Of a stretch of 23,598 nucleotides of DNA, positions 15,390 through 22,888 are shown piece by piece. Made by a program: the position numbers and the translations under genes. The DNA comes from Lachnospiraceae bacterium UBA4292. GTDB lineage: Bacteria; Bacillota; Clostridia; Lachnospirales; Lachnospiraceae. The stretch spans positions 1 through 23,598 of the forward strand of contig DGVE01000133.1 of assembly GCA_002395865.1 (NCBI GenBank). Direction: 5' to 3'. Position 1 is the first letter of the stretch, and every line of letters starts with the position of its first letter. The notes beneath the pieces are model-generated. The model searched no databases, was not told where the DNA came from, and was given only the letters and a program-made list of their open reading frames with translations.

Positions 15390-15498
15390 TAAGCTGAAGG
15401 GCTATTTAATTATAATGGTGCTTCAGTCTAAAATAAGCGACGCAAATAAATGATATGATTTTTCCTGAAAACTCACTGTATTACTCAGGTGTGATTGT

Positions 15499-15852
15499 AT
15501 GAAATGGAGTGGTGCTATGAACGTAAAATTAAATGAGGCCTTCAAAGAGTTGATCGGAGGAATTACAGAAAAACTCGGACTGACGCTTACAATGATCGTC
15601 TTGTATGGCTCGGTGGCAAGGGGAACCGAACAGATGGATTCGGATGTGGATATTGCTATTTTCCTCAAAAAACCGCTGACCAAAGAAATGGAAGATGTTT
15701 TGACAGATATGACAGTAGACTTGAATTTAAAATACGGCAAAGTTTTTTCCGTAATAGACATTCTTGATGGTGAATATCAAAAATGGAAGGATATAAGTCC
15801 TTTTTATAAAAATATTTCCAACGAGGGGGTTGTTTTATGGAAGGCAGCATAA
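15499..15852 (+). CDS. MNT-type nucleotidyltransferase (minimal), antitoxin candidate
   Basis: A 117-residue minimal nucleotidyltransferase of the MNT/KNTase superfamily. The motif G37-S38-x10-D49-x-D51 (YGSVARG then DSDVDIAIF) is complete, so it should be active with Mg-NTP. In characterised HEPN-MNT modules the MNT protein modifies a Tyr on the HEPN toxin with AMP and so neutralises it. The start is ambiguous: the ATG at 15499 (AGGTG upstream) and the ATG at 15517 (GGAG seven bases upstream) are both good, and the shorter form would lose six residues that are not part of the fold. It overlaps the HEPN gene by 16 bases. Confidence 0.85.
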   Translation: MKWSGAMNVKLNEAFKELIGGITEKLGLTLTMIVLYGSVARGTEQMDSDVDIAIFLKKPLTKEMEDVLTDMTVDLNLKYGKVFSVIDILDGEYQKWKDISPFYKNISNEGVVLWKAA

Positions 15853-16241
15853 TAGAACTGTCAAAATATCGTTTTGAAATAGCCGGGTCAGATTTAAAAG
15901 TCGCGATGCTGCTTTACGAACAACAGGAATACAGGACCTCCGTAAACAGATCATACTATTCCATTTTTCATGCTTTAAGAGCGGTGCTTGCTCTGGATGG
16001 TTTTGATTCAAGTAAACATTCAGGCATCATAGCTCGTTTTAATGAAGCCTACGTAAAAACAGGCATTTTTGAAAAAGACATATCTAAAAAAATAGCGACA
16101 GCTTACAGGATAAGAGAAAAATCTGATTATCAGGATTTTTACATTGTATCCAGAGAAGAAGCTCAGGCACAGATAGAAAAAGCAAAAAATGTACTTGAGA
16201 CGATAGGAAATTTCCTTACAGAACGCTGGAACATACAATAA
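15837..16241 (+). CDS. HEPN-domain protein, toxin candidate
   Basis: A 134-residue four-helix HEPN protein (PF05168/UPF0332-like). It carries NRSYYSIFHALRA with R38-x6-H45, which fits the R-x4-6-H pattern of HEPN RNases, and the family phrase KHSGIIARFNEAYVKTGIF. Two Tyr lie between Arg38 and His45, which is relevant because MNT partners modify Tyr. The ATG at 15837 follows GAGGGGG and overlaps the MNT gene, so the two are coupled. UPF0332 members place this motif early, not in the last helix, so nuclease activity is plausible but not certain. It could alternatively be a substrate-binding partner of the MNT enzyme. Confidence 0.85.
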   Translation: MEGSIIELSKYRFEIAGSDLKVAMLLYEQQEYRTSVNRSYYSIFHALRAVLALDGFDSSKHSGIIARFNEAYVKTGIFEKDISKKIATAYRIREKSDYQDFYIVSREEAQAQIEKAKNVLETIGNFLTERWNIQ

Positions 16242-16258
16242 TCTATGATAAAACAAAT

Positions 16259-16281
16259 CGCCTCATTTTTTAGTTGAGGCG
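16259..16281. repeat. 7-bp stem-loop just ahead of the lipoprotein ribosome site
   Basis: CGCCTCA (16259-16265) pairs with TGAGGCG (16275-16281) around a T-rich loop. The core GCCTCATTTTT and TTGAGGC also occurs at the Fic promoter repeat (13889-13914). It could be a weak terminator for the HEPN gene, with T residues in the loop, or an operator. Confidence 0.5.
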
Positions 16282-16294
16282 GAAAGGAGGAAGC

Positions 16295-17920
16295 TTGAAA
16301 AGATCATTCAATCTTTCATCGGTGACGCGGCAAGCACGTCCCCGATGGCACCGTGCCTTCGGCACAGTACATGCTATGAGAAAGAAAAGTTTACTTGCAG
16401 CAGCCATGAGCGCATCGCTTATTCTGGGCGGATGCGTGGTCAAGGACGGAAGAATAGAAGTCCTTGAGTTGGAAACATATACGAAGACGGCTGAAGCTGA
16501 TCCGACGGCAGATCCTGCGCAGACAGATCCTGCGCAGACAGAACTCGTTACTGAAGACAGTACAGATGTGACTGAGCCCGTGACTGAGCCCGATGCACAG
16601 ACACAGGAGATGGCTTCCTCCGAAGAGGGAGCCGAAGAGGAGACGACCGAAACATCCGAAACGACCACTCAGGATGAAGAGGTAACATCCACCGAAGAAA
16701 AGACCACGGAAGAAGAGGAGACATCATCCACACAGGAGACGGTTTCCGAGAAGGAGACAACAAAAGTTCCCGAGGCCACGACAAAGCAGCTTGAAACAAC
16801 AAAATATACCGAGCCGACGACAACGCAGAAGGAAACTGCCACTCCTGCTGCGGAAACGACGAGGTATGTGGAACAGACTACGGTTTATGAGGAGCCGACA
16901 AGCGAGGTCCCTGAAACGATTCAGGTAGTGCCCGTTTCCATAACGGCAACGGTAAAAGGAACTCACTATGTCGGGGACACGTTAAGGGGAAGCGACTTCA
17001 CCGTAACGGTAAAGATGTCTGACGGCAGCACAAAGACCAATCCCGCCGGGTGGGGAGCAAGTCCGCTCTACCTGTCCGGGGAGAACACGAGGATAAACGT
17101 TGCTTATGAGAACGTGAGCACGACGATCACCGTGAAGGCACAGGTAAAACCTACAACGCCGCAGGAGACGACGACAGTTTATGTCGAGCCGACAACGGTT
17201 TATGTAGAACCGACCACTGTTTATATCGAACCCACAACACCGGAGCTTACCACAGAAGAGCCGACAACGGTTTATGTAGAACCGACCACTGCGACACCCG
17301 AAACTACCGCTGAACCTGTCACAGTTTCCGCAGTCGAAGCAGACGGCAGATGCAAAGAAGCATGTCTGTATGCCTTTGAGCTCCAGAACGAGATCAGGGT
17401 AAAAGCCGGAAAACAGCCCCTTGTCTGGAACGAGGAACTGTATGCAAGAGCCTGCACATGCGCAAAGGTATGTGCGGATAACGGGAATATAGATCATGGA
17501 TATACGGGTAAATGGAGACAGGGTGGCGGCTCAACAATGTATTGGCGCGATATGACAGACGAGGAATATGAGGCTGCTACCCGTTCAGGGGAGCTACGAT
17601 CCTACCAGATCGTCATATCCGAGAATTTGGCTATGACCTATGGAGGAAAAGCTACTTGGCTTGAAGCTGTAAAAACAGACGCTCTTAAATGTATAGAAGC
17701 CCTTGAAAGAAGCTCTGGTCACTATAATCAAATGGTGGGAGATATGTATTACTACGGTGCTATTGGTATGTATTACGACAATAGTAGCCGTAATTGGTAT
17801 ATGAGTTGTCTCTACAATGCACCGACGAACATAGAAAACGGTGAAAACTACGTTTCCATCGTTGATAAAGACACATATATCAAGTATTGGGATCACCCGT
17901 TAGCCGATCCGTGGTTCTGA
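16295..17920 (+). CDS. CAP-domain (SCP/PR-1-like) surface lipoprotein
   Basis: Exported lipoprotein. From the ATG at 16376 it has a classic signal (MRKKSLLAAAMSASLILGGC, Cys20 lipidated) and is 514 residues. That ATG has no ribosome site, whereas AAAGGAGG (16283-16290) serves a TTG at 16295 in the same frame, giving 541 residues with a basic 27-residue extension. I annotate from the TTG with reserve. A long Thr/Glu-rich linker (about 16480-16900) is followed by an Ig-like domain (about 16930-17140), TVYVEPT repeats (about 17170-17300) and a CAP domain (17341 to about 17850; ENLAMTYGG, SSGHYNQMV, YYYGAIGMYY). CAP proteins of clostridia are cell-surface proteins with roles from adhesion to unknown; the Thr-rich linkers would carry it away from the membrane. 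The structured element copy B lies between the two candidate starts. Confidence 0.85.
   Translation: MKRSFNLSSVTRQARPRWHRAFGTVHAMRKKSLLAAAMSASLILGGCVVKDGRIEVLELETYTKTAEADPTADPAQTDPAQTELVTEDSTDVTEPVTEPDAQTQEMASSEEGAEEETTETSETTTQDEEVTSTEEKTTEEEETSSTQETVSEKETTKVPEATTKQLETTKYTEPTTTQKETATPAAETTRYVEQTTVYEEPTSEVPETIQVVPVSITATVKGTHYVGDTLRGSDFTVTVKMSDGSTKTNPAGWGASPLYLSGENTRINVAYENVSTTITVKAQVKPTTPQETTTVYVEPTTVYVEPTTVYIEPTTPELTTEEPTTVYVEPTTATPETTAEPVTVSAVEADGRCKEACLYAFELQNEIRVKAGKQPLVWNEELYARACTCAKVCADNGNIDHGYTGKWRQGGGSTMYWRDMTDEEYEAATRSGELRSYQIVISENLAMTYGGKATWLEAVKTDALKCIEALERSSGHYNQMVGDMYYYGAIGMYYDNSSRNWYMSCLYNAPTNIENGENYVSIVDKDTYIKYWDHPLADPWF
16314..16372 (+). repeat. Two-hairpin structured element, copy B
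   Basis: Hairpin 1: CATCGGTGACG (16317-16327) with CGTCCCCGATG (16337-16347), one mismatch, around the loop CGGCAAGCA. Hairpin 2: GTGCC-TTC-GGCAC (16353-16365), followed by AGTACAT. Compared with copy A at 11122-11195, two stem positions changed on both sides so that pairing is kept. It lies within the lipoprotein reading frame if translation begins at the TTG at 16295, or in its leader if it begins at the ATG at 16376. Confidence 0.7.
17186..17291 (+). repeat. Perfect 34-bp direct repeat in the lipoprotein linker
   Basis: Bases 17186-17219 and 17258-17291 are identical. They encode EPTTVYVEPTT-like units separated by 24 codons in frame. Further degenerate TVYVEPT/TVYIEPT units lie between them. 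Exact identity in DNA suggests a recent duplication and possible length variation among strains. Confidence 0.85.
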
Positions 17921-17946
17921 TCCTGAAAAAACTAAATATCACCAAC

Positions 17947-17984
17947 AAAGAGCAGTCTTTAAACAGGCTGCTCTTTTATATTTT
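17947..17984 (+). terminator. Rho-independent terminator after the CAP lipoprotein gene
   Basis: A 12-bp stem with one G-U pair, AAAGAGCAGTCT (17947-17958) with AGGCTGCTCTTT (17965-17976), a six-base loop, and then TATATTTT. It begins 27 bases after the TGA at 17918-17920. Confidence 0.9.
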
Positions 17985-18067
17985 ACACACCCCTCAAAGG
18001 GAACATACCTGTCTGGCTGAAGGGCAGGCATGATAAGTCATTCAGCAAAGAAAAAAAGGAGAAGGTT

Positions 18068-18967
18068 ATGAGAAAACATAACAGAATACTCAGCTGGCTT
18101 TTCGTGGCAGTTCTTGTTATTCAGACGCTCTTCTCTGACTTCGTTCTTCCTTCGCCATCAAACCCGTTTGTAAAGACGGCTGACGCGGCGGAGTATTTAA
18201 GGACGACGTTTGGTATCACGTCTGACTATATAAAGAACCATTTAAACGAAAGCGCAGCGGCTTCGGTAGAAGACACGGCTCTTGTACCGCAGCAAAGAAC
18301 GGCACTTCTTGCGGCAGGAGGTGTAAGCCTCGATGCTTCAGCAGGAAACGACACACTTCTTATGTCAGACTATGACAATAACGGTCTCGCACCGACATAT
18401 CACTACATTCAGCTGAACTATTCTTTGGCTGAAAGCGCGGTATGCGTTCCGGGAACCACCATTTCTGACATCTGGAAAAATCATCCCGAGAGTTTCATAG
18501 CAAGCATTTACTCATACGCAAATGTTTATGCGCTTGAAGGGGAAGACGATTATCTCGTTGCCTTTGTAAATCCCGGTGCGGTAAACACTATGGGTTCAGC
18601 CATATATGCGGATTTTACAAACGGCGACAACGAAAATCCTGTAAACTATGCAGACACGATCTCTTTTGACGCTTCTTCGGGTATCATTTACATTCCGAAG
18701 AGCTTTTATTTCGTAGATGGAGAAGAGGTTATTAAGAATATAACCGCACAGGTACTTGTTCCCTATACCTTCACACAGAACAATACTTCCCTCTATCAGC
18801 TCACCGTTGAGAATGAACAGCCGGGAGTTGCGGTTGTTGAAGCTGTATCGGCAAGAACGGCACAGGCTTTTGATGTAAAACTGTCCTTTCCCATCGCAAC
18901 CTTCCTGTTGACGACATTGCATGGAGATGGTATCATCACTCCATCCGATCCGGTTCCCGCCGGATGA
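18068..18967 (+). CDS. Secreted protein of unknown function, possibly truncated
   Basis: A 299-residue exported protein with a Sec signal peptide (MRKHNRILSWLFVAVLVIQ, cleavage probably after TADA near residue 41). There is no lipobox, membrane anchor or sortase motif. The ATG at 18068 follows AAAAAGGAGAAGG. The mature part is rich in Thr, Asn, Tyr and beta-strand-like stretches (TYHYIQLNYSLAESAV; AQVLVPYTFTQNNTSLYQL). I recognise no family. It ends abruptly in Gly/Pro-rich sequence (HGDGIITPSDPVPAG), which looks more like an inter-domain linker than a C-terminus, and the next gene is an Rpn-family nuclease. A larger surface protein may therefore have been cut here; the evidence is indirect. 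Confidence 0.75.
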   Translation: MRKHNRILSWLFVAVLVIQTLFSDFVLPSPSNPFVKTADAAEYLRTTFGITSDYIKNHLNESAAASVEDTALVPQQRTALLAAGGVSLDASAGNDTLLMSDYDNNGLAPTYHYIQLNYSLAESAVCVPGTTISDIWKNHPESFIASIYSYANVYALEGEDDYLVAFVNPGAVNTMGSAIYADFTNGDNENPVNYADTISFDASSGIIYIPKSFYFVDGEEVIKNITAQVLVPYTFTQNNTSLYQLTVENEQPGVAVVEAVSARTAQAFDVKLSFPIATFLLTTLHGDGIITPSDPVPAG

Positions 18968-18989
18968 TATAGTCCATTTTATCTTACCT

Positions 18990-19010
18990 AGCGGTCATGT
19001 TATGATCGCT
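18990..19010. other. Hairpin without T-run downstream of the secreted protein gene
   Basis: AGCGGTCAT (18990-18998) and ATGATCGCT (19002-19010) form a 9-bp stem with one G-U pair and a three-base loop. GTGACCC follows rather than T residues, so it is a doubtful terminator. Confidence 0.4.
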
Positions 19011-19046
19011 GTGACCCTAAATCTGTGTTATCCCTTCAGACCCGGA

Positions 19047-19075
19047 TTTACAACGATAACGGAATATGCTATAGT
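19047..19075 (+). promoter_or_regulatory. Strong extended -10 promoter of the Rpn-family gene
   Basis: -35 TTTACA (five of six), a 17-base spacer and -10 TATAGT (five of six), with TGC directly before the -10 (an extended -10). Transcription would start near 19082, about 47 bases before the TTG start at 19129. Confidence 0.75.
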
Positions 19076-19128
19076 TAGAGGAGAGTCCGTGGCTCCTTTT
19101 ATTTGCTGTGTCCGAATGGAGAAAAGCA

Positions 19129-20085
19129 TTGGGAAGGATGGACATTTTGACAAGGCAGTTCTTCGAGGATAAGGAGAACTTCGCCGCTGCCGTGAACGGA
19201 TATATGTTTCAGGGCAGGAAGGTCGTGACAGCGGGTGATGTAATGGAAATGGATGTCACTGAGACCGCTGCGGACAAACGCGGGAGAACGTTGAAAAATA
19301 CCCGCGATATCTCTGAGCGAGTCGTTATTAGACGAGTGAGAGATGTATGTTACATGATAATTGGCATTGAAAATCAGGAAAAAGTCGATTTTACAATGCC
19401 GATCAGATGCCTTCGTATGGACAGTATGCGCTATGACAGTCAGCTGAGGGAACGGATAGGCATCCACAGGAAGAATAAGGATTTTAAGGTCGGGACTGCC
19501 GAGTATCAGTGCGGTATAGGCAGTGAGGATCGTTTTTTACCGGTCATCACACTTGTGGTGTACTGGGGAGCGGAACCGTGGAACGGACCCCATTCGCTGT
19601 ATGATATGCTGATGCTGCCGGAGGATGAGCAGGTGCGCCGGTATATATCCGATTACAGGATGAATCTTATCGATGCGCACTCTATGAGCAGGCAGGAGAT
19701 AGGTGCGTACGGAAAGGTGCTGGGGTATCTGCTGGAGCTTGTGAAGGCAAACGAAAGCAAGGAAGGCCTGAGGAATCTAATCGATGCACCGGACATGGTA
19801 TTTGAAAATGAAAGTGCCAAAGCATTGGCAGAAGGAGTACTTGGCAGGAAGCTACTTGGAAAAAGGAGGGAGGATAGCAGTATGAGTCGTGCACTTGATG
19901 AACTACTGAAGGAAGAACGTGATGTCGGGATGACGATCGGCATGGAGAAAGGCATGGAGAAAGGCATGGAGAAAGGCATGGAGAAAAGCCGAACCTCTAT
20001 GATCGAGGCAATGAGGGAGAACGGGCTGACGGAGGAGCAGATCGCGGCGGTGCTGAAGACGGCTGAGGGAAAGAAGGTCAGCTGA
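19129..20085 (+). CDS. Rpn-family (PD-(D/E)XK) recombination-promoting nuclease / putative transposase
   Basis: A 318-residue protein of the PDDEXK_2/Transposase_31 type. Visible catalytic features are the Asp in TRDISERV and the E-x-Q of IIGIENQEKVDF, followed by MPIRCLRMDSMRYDSQ, the family phrase. E. coli RpnA relatives cut DNA and raise recombination. I start at the TTG at 19129 because GGAG (19118-19121) lies seven bases upstream and the product then opens MGRMDILTRQFFED, matching how relatives begin. A GTG at 19108 and an ATG at 19138 are alternatives. Residues from the GMEK repeat (19939-19986) to the end form a charged coiled tail, usual in this family. The gene has its own strong promoter and may be a mobile or selfish gene. 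Confidence 0.85.
   Translation: MGRMDILTRQFFEDKENFAAAVNGYMFQGRKVVTAGDVMEMDVTETAADKRGRTLKNTRDISERVVIRRVRDVCYMIIGIENQEKVDFTMPIRCLRMDSMRYDSQLRERIGIHRKNKDFKVGTAEYQCGIGSEDRFLPVITLVVYWGAEPWNGPHSLYDMLMLPEDEQVRRYISDYRMNLIDAHSMSRQEIGAYGKVLGYLLELVKANESKEGLRNLIDAPDMVFENESAKALAEGVLGRKLLGKRREDSSMSRALDELLKEERDVGMTIGMEKGMEKGMEKGMEKSRTSMIEAMRENGLTEEQIAAVLKTAEGKKVS
19939..19986 (+). repeat. Four perfect 12-bp tandem repeats (GMEK units)
   Basis: GGCATGGAGAAA is repeated four times without a mismatch and encodes Gly-Met-Glu-Lys four times. It stays in frame, so gain or loss of units changes linker length without breaking the protein. Confidence 0.95.
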
Positions 20086-20149
20086 GGGAATAAATGTATC
20101 GGGAGGACATTTTCCGGCGCAAAAAAAGCCAAAAAAATAAAGTTACCTG

Positions 20150-20178
20150 TTGATTTTTTGCGTGAAAAGTGGGATAAT
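20150..20178 (+). promoter_or_regulatory. Promoter of the DUF1508 gene
   Basis: -35 TTGATT (20150-20155), a 17-base spacer and -10 GATAAT (20173-20178). Transcription would start near 20185 and give a short leader to the ATG at 20212. Confidence 0.75.
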
Positions 20179-20211
20179 GAGAACATCCTAAAATGAACGG
20201 AGGAATCAGTT

Positions 20212-20592
20212 ATGGGGAAGTTTGTTATCAAGCAGGCTAAGAGTGGCCCGATGTTCAATCTGAAGGCCGGCAACGGCGAGATCATACTCACCAGCGAGGT
20301 ATATTCTGACGAGAAGGCATGCAGGAACGGAATCGAGAGCGTTATAAAGAATGCTCAGGCTGCAGCCATCGAGGATCAGACAGTGGAGGGCTTTGAGACG
20401 CAGAAGAACCCGAAGTTCGAGGTCTATACAGACAAGAGCGGCGGCACACGTTTCAGACTTAAGGCCAGCAACGGCCAGAACATCGGCAAGAGCGAGAGCT
20501 ACAAGGCTAAGGCATCCTGCTTAAAGGGCATCGAGTCCGTTAAGAAGAATGTTGTCGACGCGAAGATCGTTGTCGAGGAAGCTGCAGAGTAA
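20212..20592 (+). CDS. YegP-like protein with two DUF1508 domains
   Basis: A 126-residue soluble protein made of two tandem DUF1508/UPF0339 repeats. Repeat one is about residues 3-50 (FVIKQAKSGPMFNLKAGNGE then SEVYSDEKACRNGIESV). Repeat two is about residues 68-115 (FEVYTDKSGGTRFRLKASNG then SESYKAKASCLKGIESV). Each repeat has the strand-strand-helix pattern and the NG and GIESVKKN landmarks. The function of the family is not established. The ATG at 20212 follows ACGGAGGAA. It has its own promoter and terminator, so it is a single-gene unit, and its codons look like those of a well-expressed gene. Confidence 0.92.
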   Translation: MGKFVIKQAKSGPMFNLKAGNGEIILTSEVYSDEKACRNGIESVIKNAQAAAIEDQTVEGFETQKNPKFEVYTDKSGGTRFRLKASNGQNIGKSESYKAKASCLKGIESVKKNVVDAKIVVEEAAE

Positions 20593-20628
20593 CTGTTTAG
20601 CGGTTGTAAAAACAGCTTTCACGGAATA

Positions 20629-20672
20629 CCCCCAAGCCACATATGGTGTGACTTGGGGGCGTTCTTTGTTTT
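20629..20672 (+). terminator. Rho-independent terminator after the DUF1508 gene
   Basis: A 13-bp stem with one mismatch, from CCCCCAAG (20629-20636) to CTTGGGGG (20652-20659), closes a short loop. CGTTCTTTGTTTT follows. It lies between convergent genes, but no T-run is evident on the minus strand. Confidence 0.85.
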
Positions 20673-20712
20673 ATCCGCTTTTTTGGTGATGAGTGCTCTC
20701 GAATGGCACATT

Positions 20713-22854
20713 TTAATAATGAGACAGTTCCCAGGCCTCCCACTCGGGCTCACCGGAAGTAAAGATCAGATTGCTCGAAAAGCCGAGTGATATTTCATAG
20801 GTGAATTTGCCAATCGACACTGTGGAAGCAGTATTCAAATGATTCCTGACCCATTCAGAAACATTGTCAGCATCTGCAGTGGGGCATAAATACGGTGACA
20901 GACTATTGATAATGCTTTTTTGTTCGTCCGAGGATATGGTATTTGATGTCAGTATTCTAGCATACATTATTTCTTTTGTTTCCGTCACATATACAATATC
21001 CAATGATACATTGTTTTTATTATTCAACAGAGACTTACAACGTGATCCATGTCCATAATCCTCATCCATAAACTCTGTCAATCCATAGGCTGCAGCGGCT
21101 TTCGAAGCAGTATTCACGTCACTTCCTTTAAATGCCGGAATGCCTGATTTTTCTATCTCTTTGGCGGATCTTGCAATTTCATAAAAATCATCTGTATAAC
21201 TGAATTGTGTATCCTGTGTTTCGGTATATGTTAGATATTGCCAGCAATTATTGCTGATATCAGGATAGACTATCATTATAAATGTAGCATATCCTTCCGC
21301 TATGGAGATGGTTCCGCATGTCTTATATATATACCCGCTTACGGTGCCATTGGTGAATGGCAGAATCTCAACCGGAGCAGCGTTGTCTCCTCCTGCGGAT
21401 TTGAATACGCTCAGCACCATATCTGCCATGTTGCCGTTTTGGGTTTCCGTATCCAGTATTTCATTAGTCACCGGGTCTTCATCGTCAAATACTGACAAGA
21501 TGTTAAGCATTACCAATTGTCTTCCCTGTTCGGCATAGGCACAATAAATATCCGAATTGGTTAGCTCGATATTGGTTTCCCAGTACTGTGGTACGATGTA
21601 TTCATAATTACCCACACTTATGGTGGAAGTGTTCGTAAAATCATGCTTTTGCGCTTTTTCTGGGGCCGGTTCCGTCTCCGTCTCAGTTTCCGTCTCAGTT
21701 TCTGTTTCAGTCTCTGTCTCCGTCTCAGTTTCTGTTTCTGTTTCAGTCTCCGTTTCCGTTTCCGTTTCCGTCTCAGATTCGGTTTCAACGGCTTGTTCAG
21801 TGGTTATCTCATGACTATTGGTAATGTCATCTTCCTGATCGTGAGTAGAAGGTATTATTTGTTCGTCTGTAGCAGAAATCTCCTCGGCAGATACTTCATC
21901 ATCCTTGCTGGGAACCTCACCATTTTCTGGGTTTATTGCTACTTTGGCCCGGCATATCTGCAGGCTGTAGAATGTGGTTTCACCATAGCATAGTCCTATA
22001 ACGGTAACATCCGCCGGTTTTGTCGGTCTGCCCAACGCGTTTGGAGAATACTCATTTTTCAGATCCTCGAAATCACTTCTCTTTTCGAGGTAGATCTTTG
22101 CTCCGGAAGTCATATACTCGCCGGATTTTTCGTAACCGGCAGGTATTATTATAATATAACCGTTGTCATCATCGGAAATATATGAAATATTCCCGCGCAC
22201 TTCGATCGTTTTACCCCAAAAGCTTTTGTCTGCGGAGACTTTATTGTCTTTATATTTGGTGATTATTTCTTCTAAATCGACGACAGTTGCGCTTTCGTAA
22301 GACGGCTTTATGGCATACGCATCGTTAATGACAGCTTTTTCGATGCAAATCTGTCCGAGACGGCTTCCTGTGCATATGCCTGAGATGGTAACTACAGAGT
22401 TTTTCCTGAATTTGCTCAGGTCTTCTGTGTCTTTCATCTCCACGCGTATACTGTTGAGTGTCAATGCATCTGAAAAACACCCCATCCTGATATAATCATC
22501 TTCGATATCATCTACTTTTCCTGTTATAGCTACAACTGTATCTTTGTATTTCTTCTCTCCATCCCTTTCCCCGGAAAAGAAATCCTTTAATATCTCATCG
22601 GCTGTGATTTTCACGGAAGGCTTGTTTACATCCAGCTTTGAACGTTTAACTCCCGACCCTATTAGAGCGATTATAATAATGGCCAGAATCCAAAACCAAA
22701 TCCTTTTATAGATCGGCTTTTTGTTCTTTGCTCCGCAACAAGGACATCTCTTGGCTTTTTTTGCTATAGGGGCTCCGCAGGTCTTACAAAAAAACATGCC
22801 TTTGGGAAGACTATCGGAATAATCGATATTACCACCATTATTATTTCTACGCAT
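20713..22854 (-). CDS. Membrane-anchored zinc-ribbon, OB-fold-like protein with Thr-Glu repeat linker
   Basis: A 713-residue protein. A zinc ribbon lies at residues 23-40 (C23-x2-C26-x10-C37-x2-C40), then one membrane segment (about 53-69), so the ribbon is cytoplasmic and the rest is outside. Two OB-fold-like repeats follow (about 85-175 and 190-310), each with an ADEILKDFF- or LEEIITKY-type helix and V-x-G-x-V strands, resembling the tRNA_anti-like family. An acidic linker contains about 17 consecutive Thr-Glu pairs. The C-terminal part (about 420-713) has two related ISVGNYEYIVPQYW/VSIGKFTYEISLGF stretches. The start ATG at 22854 has AAAGGAG upstream. The gene is A+T rich. I know no function; a surface sensor or stress protein is a guess. 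Confidence 0.78.
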   Translation of the reverse strand: MRRNNNGGNIDYSDSLPKGMFFCKTCGAPIAKKAKRCPCCGAKNKKPIYKRIWFWILAIIIIALIGSGVKRSKLDVNKPSVKITADEILKDFFSGERDGEKKYKDTVVAITGKVDDIEDDYIRMGCFSDALTLNSIRVEMKDTEDLSKFRKNSVVTISGICTGSRLGQICIEKAVINDAYAIKPSYESATVVDLEEIITKYKDNKVSADKSFWGKTIEVRGNISYISDDDNGYIIIIPAGYEKSGEYMTSGAKIYLEKRSDFEDLKNEYSPNALGRPTKPADVTVIGLCYGETTFYSLQICRAKVAINPENGEVPSKDDEVSAEEISATDEQIIPSTHDQEDDITNSHEITTEQAVETESETETETETETETETETETETETETETETETETETEPAPEKAQKHDFTNTSTISVGNYEYIVPQYWETNIELTNSDIYCAYAEQGRQLVMLNILSVFDDEDPVTNEILDTETQNGNMADMVLSVFKSAGGDNAAPVEILPFTNGTVSGYIYKTCGTISIAEGYATFIMIVYPDISNNCWQYLTYTETQDTQFSYTDDFYEIARSAKEIEKSGIPAFKGSDVNTASKAAAAYGLTEFMDEDYGHGSRCKSLLNNKNNVSLDIVYVTETKEIMYARILTSNTISSDEQKSIINSLSPYLCPTADADNVSEWVRNHLNTASTVSIGKFTYEISLGFSSNLIFTSGEPEWEAWELSHY
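21670..21774 (-). repeat. Thr-Glu dipeptide repeat, about 17 units
   Basis: On the minus strand 17 consecutive Thr-Glu pairs are encoded. Thr codons vary among ACG, ACT and ACA, and Glu between GAG and GAA, so the repeat is conserved as protein more than as DNA. Confidence 0.9.
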
Positions 22855-22888
22855 AAAATGATACTCCTTTCAGAAAAGATTTGTTAGT

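Noticed and set aside
19047..20211. Rpn unit as a complete insertion sequence with terminal inverted repeats
   Set aside because: I found no matching terminal inverted repeats or target-site duplication around the gene.
21670..21774. Repeat cluster as a possible CRISPR array
   Set aside because: Units are six bases without spacers and lie within a coding frame (Thr-Glu); the 12-bp repeats at 19939-19986 are also coding. No CRISPR array is present.
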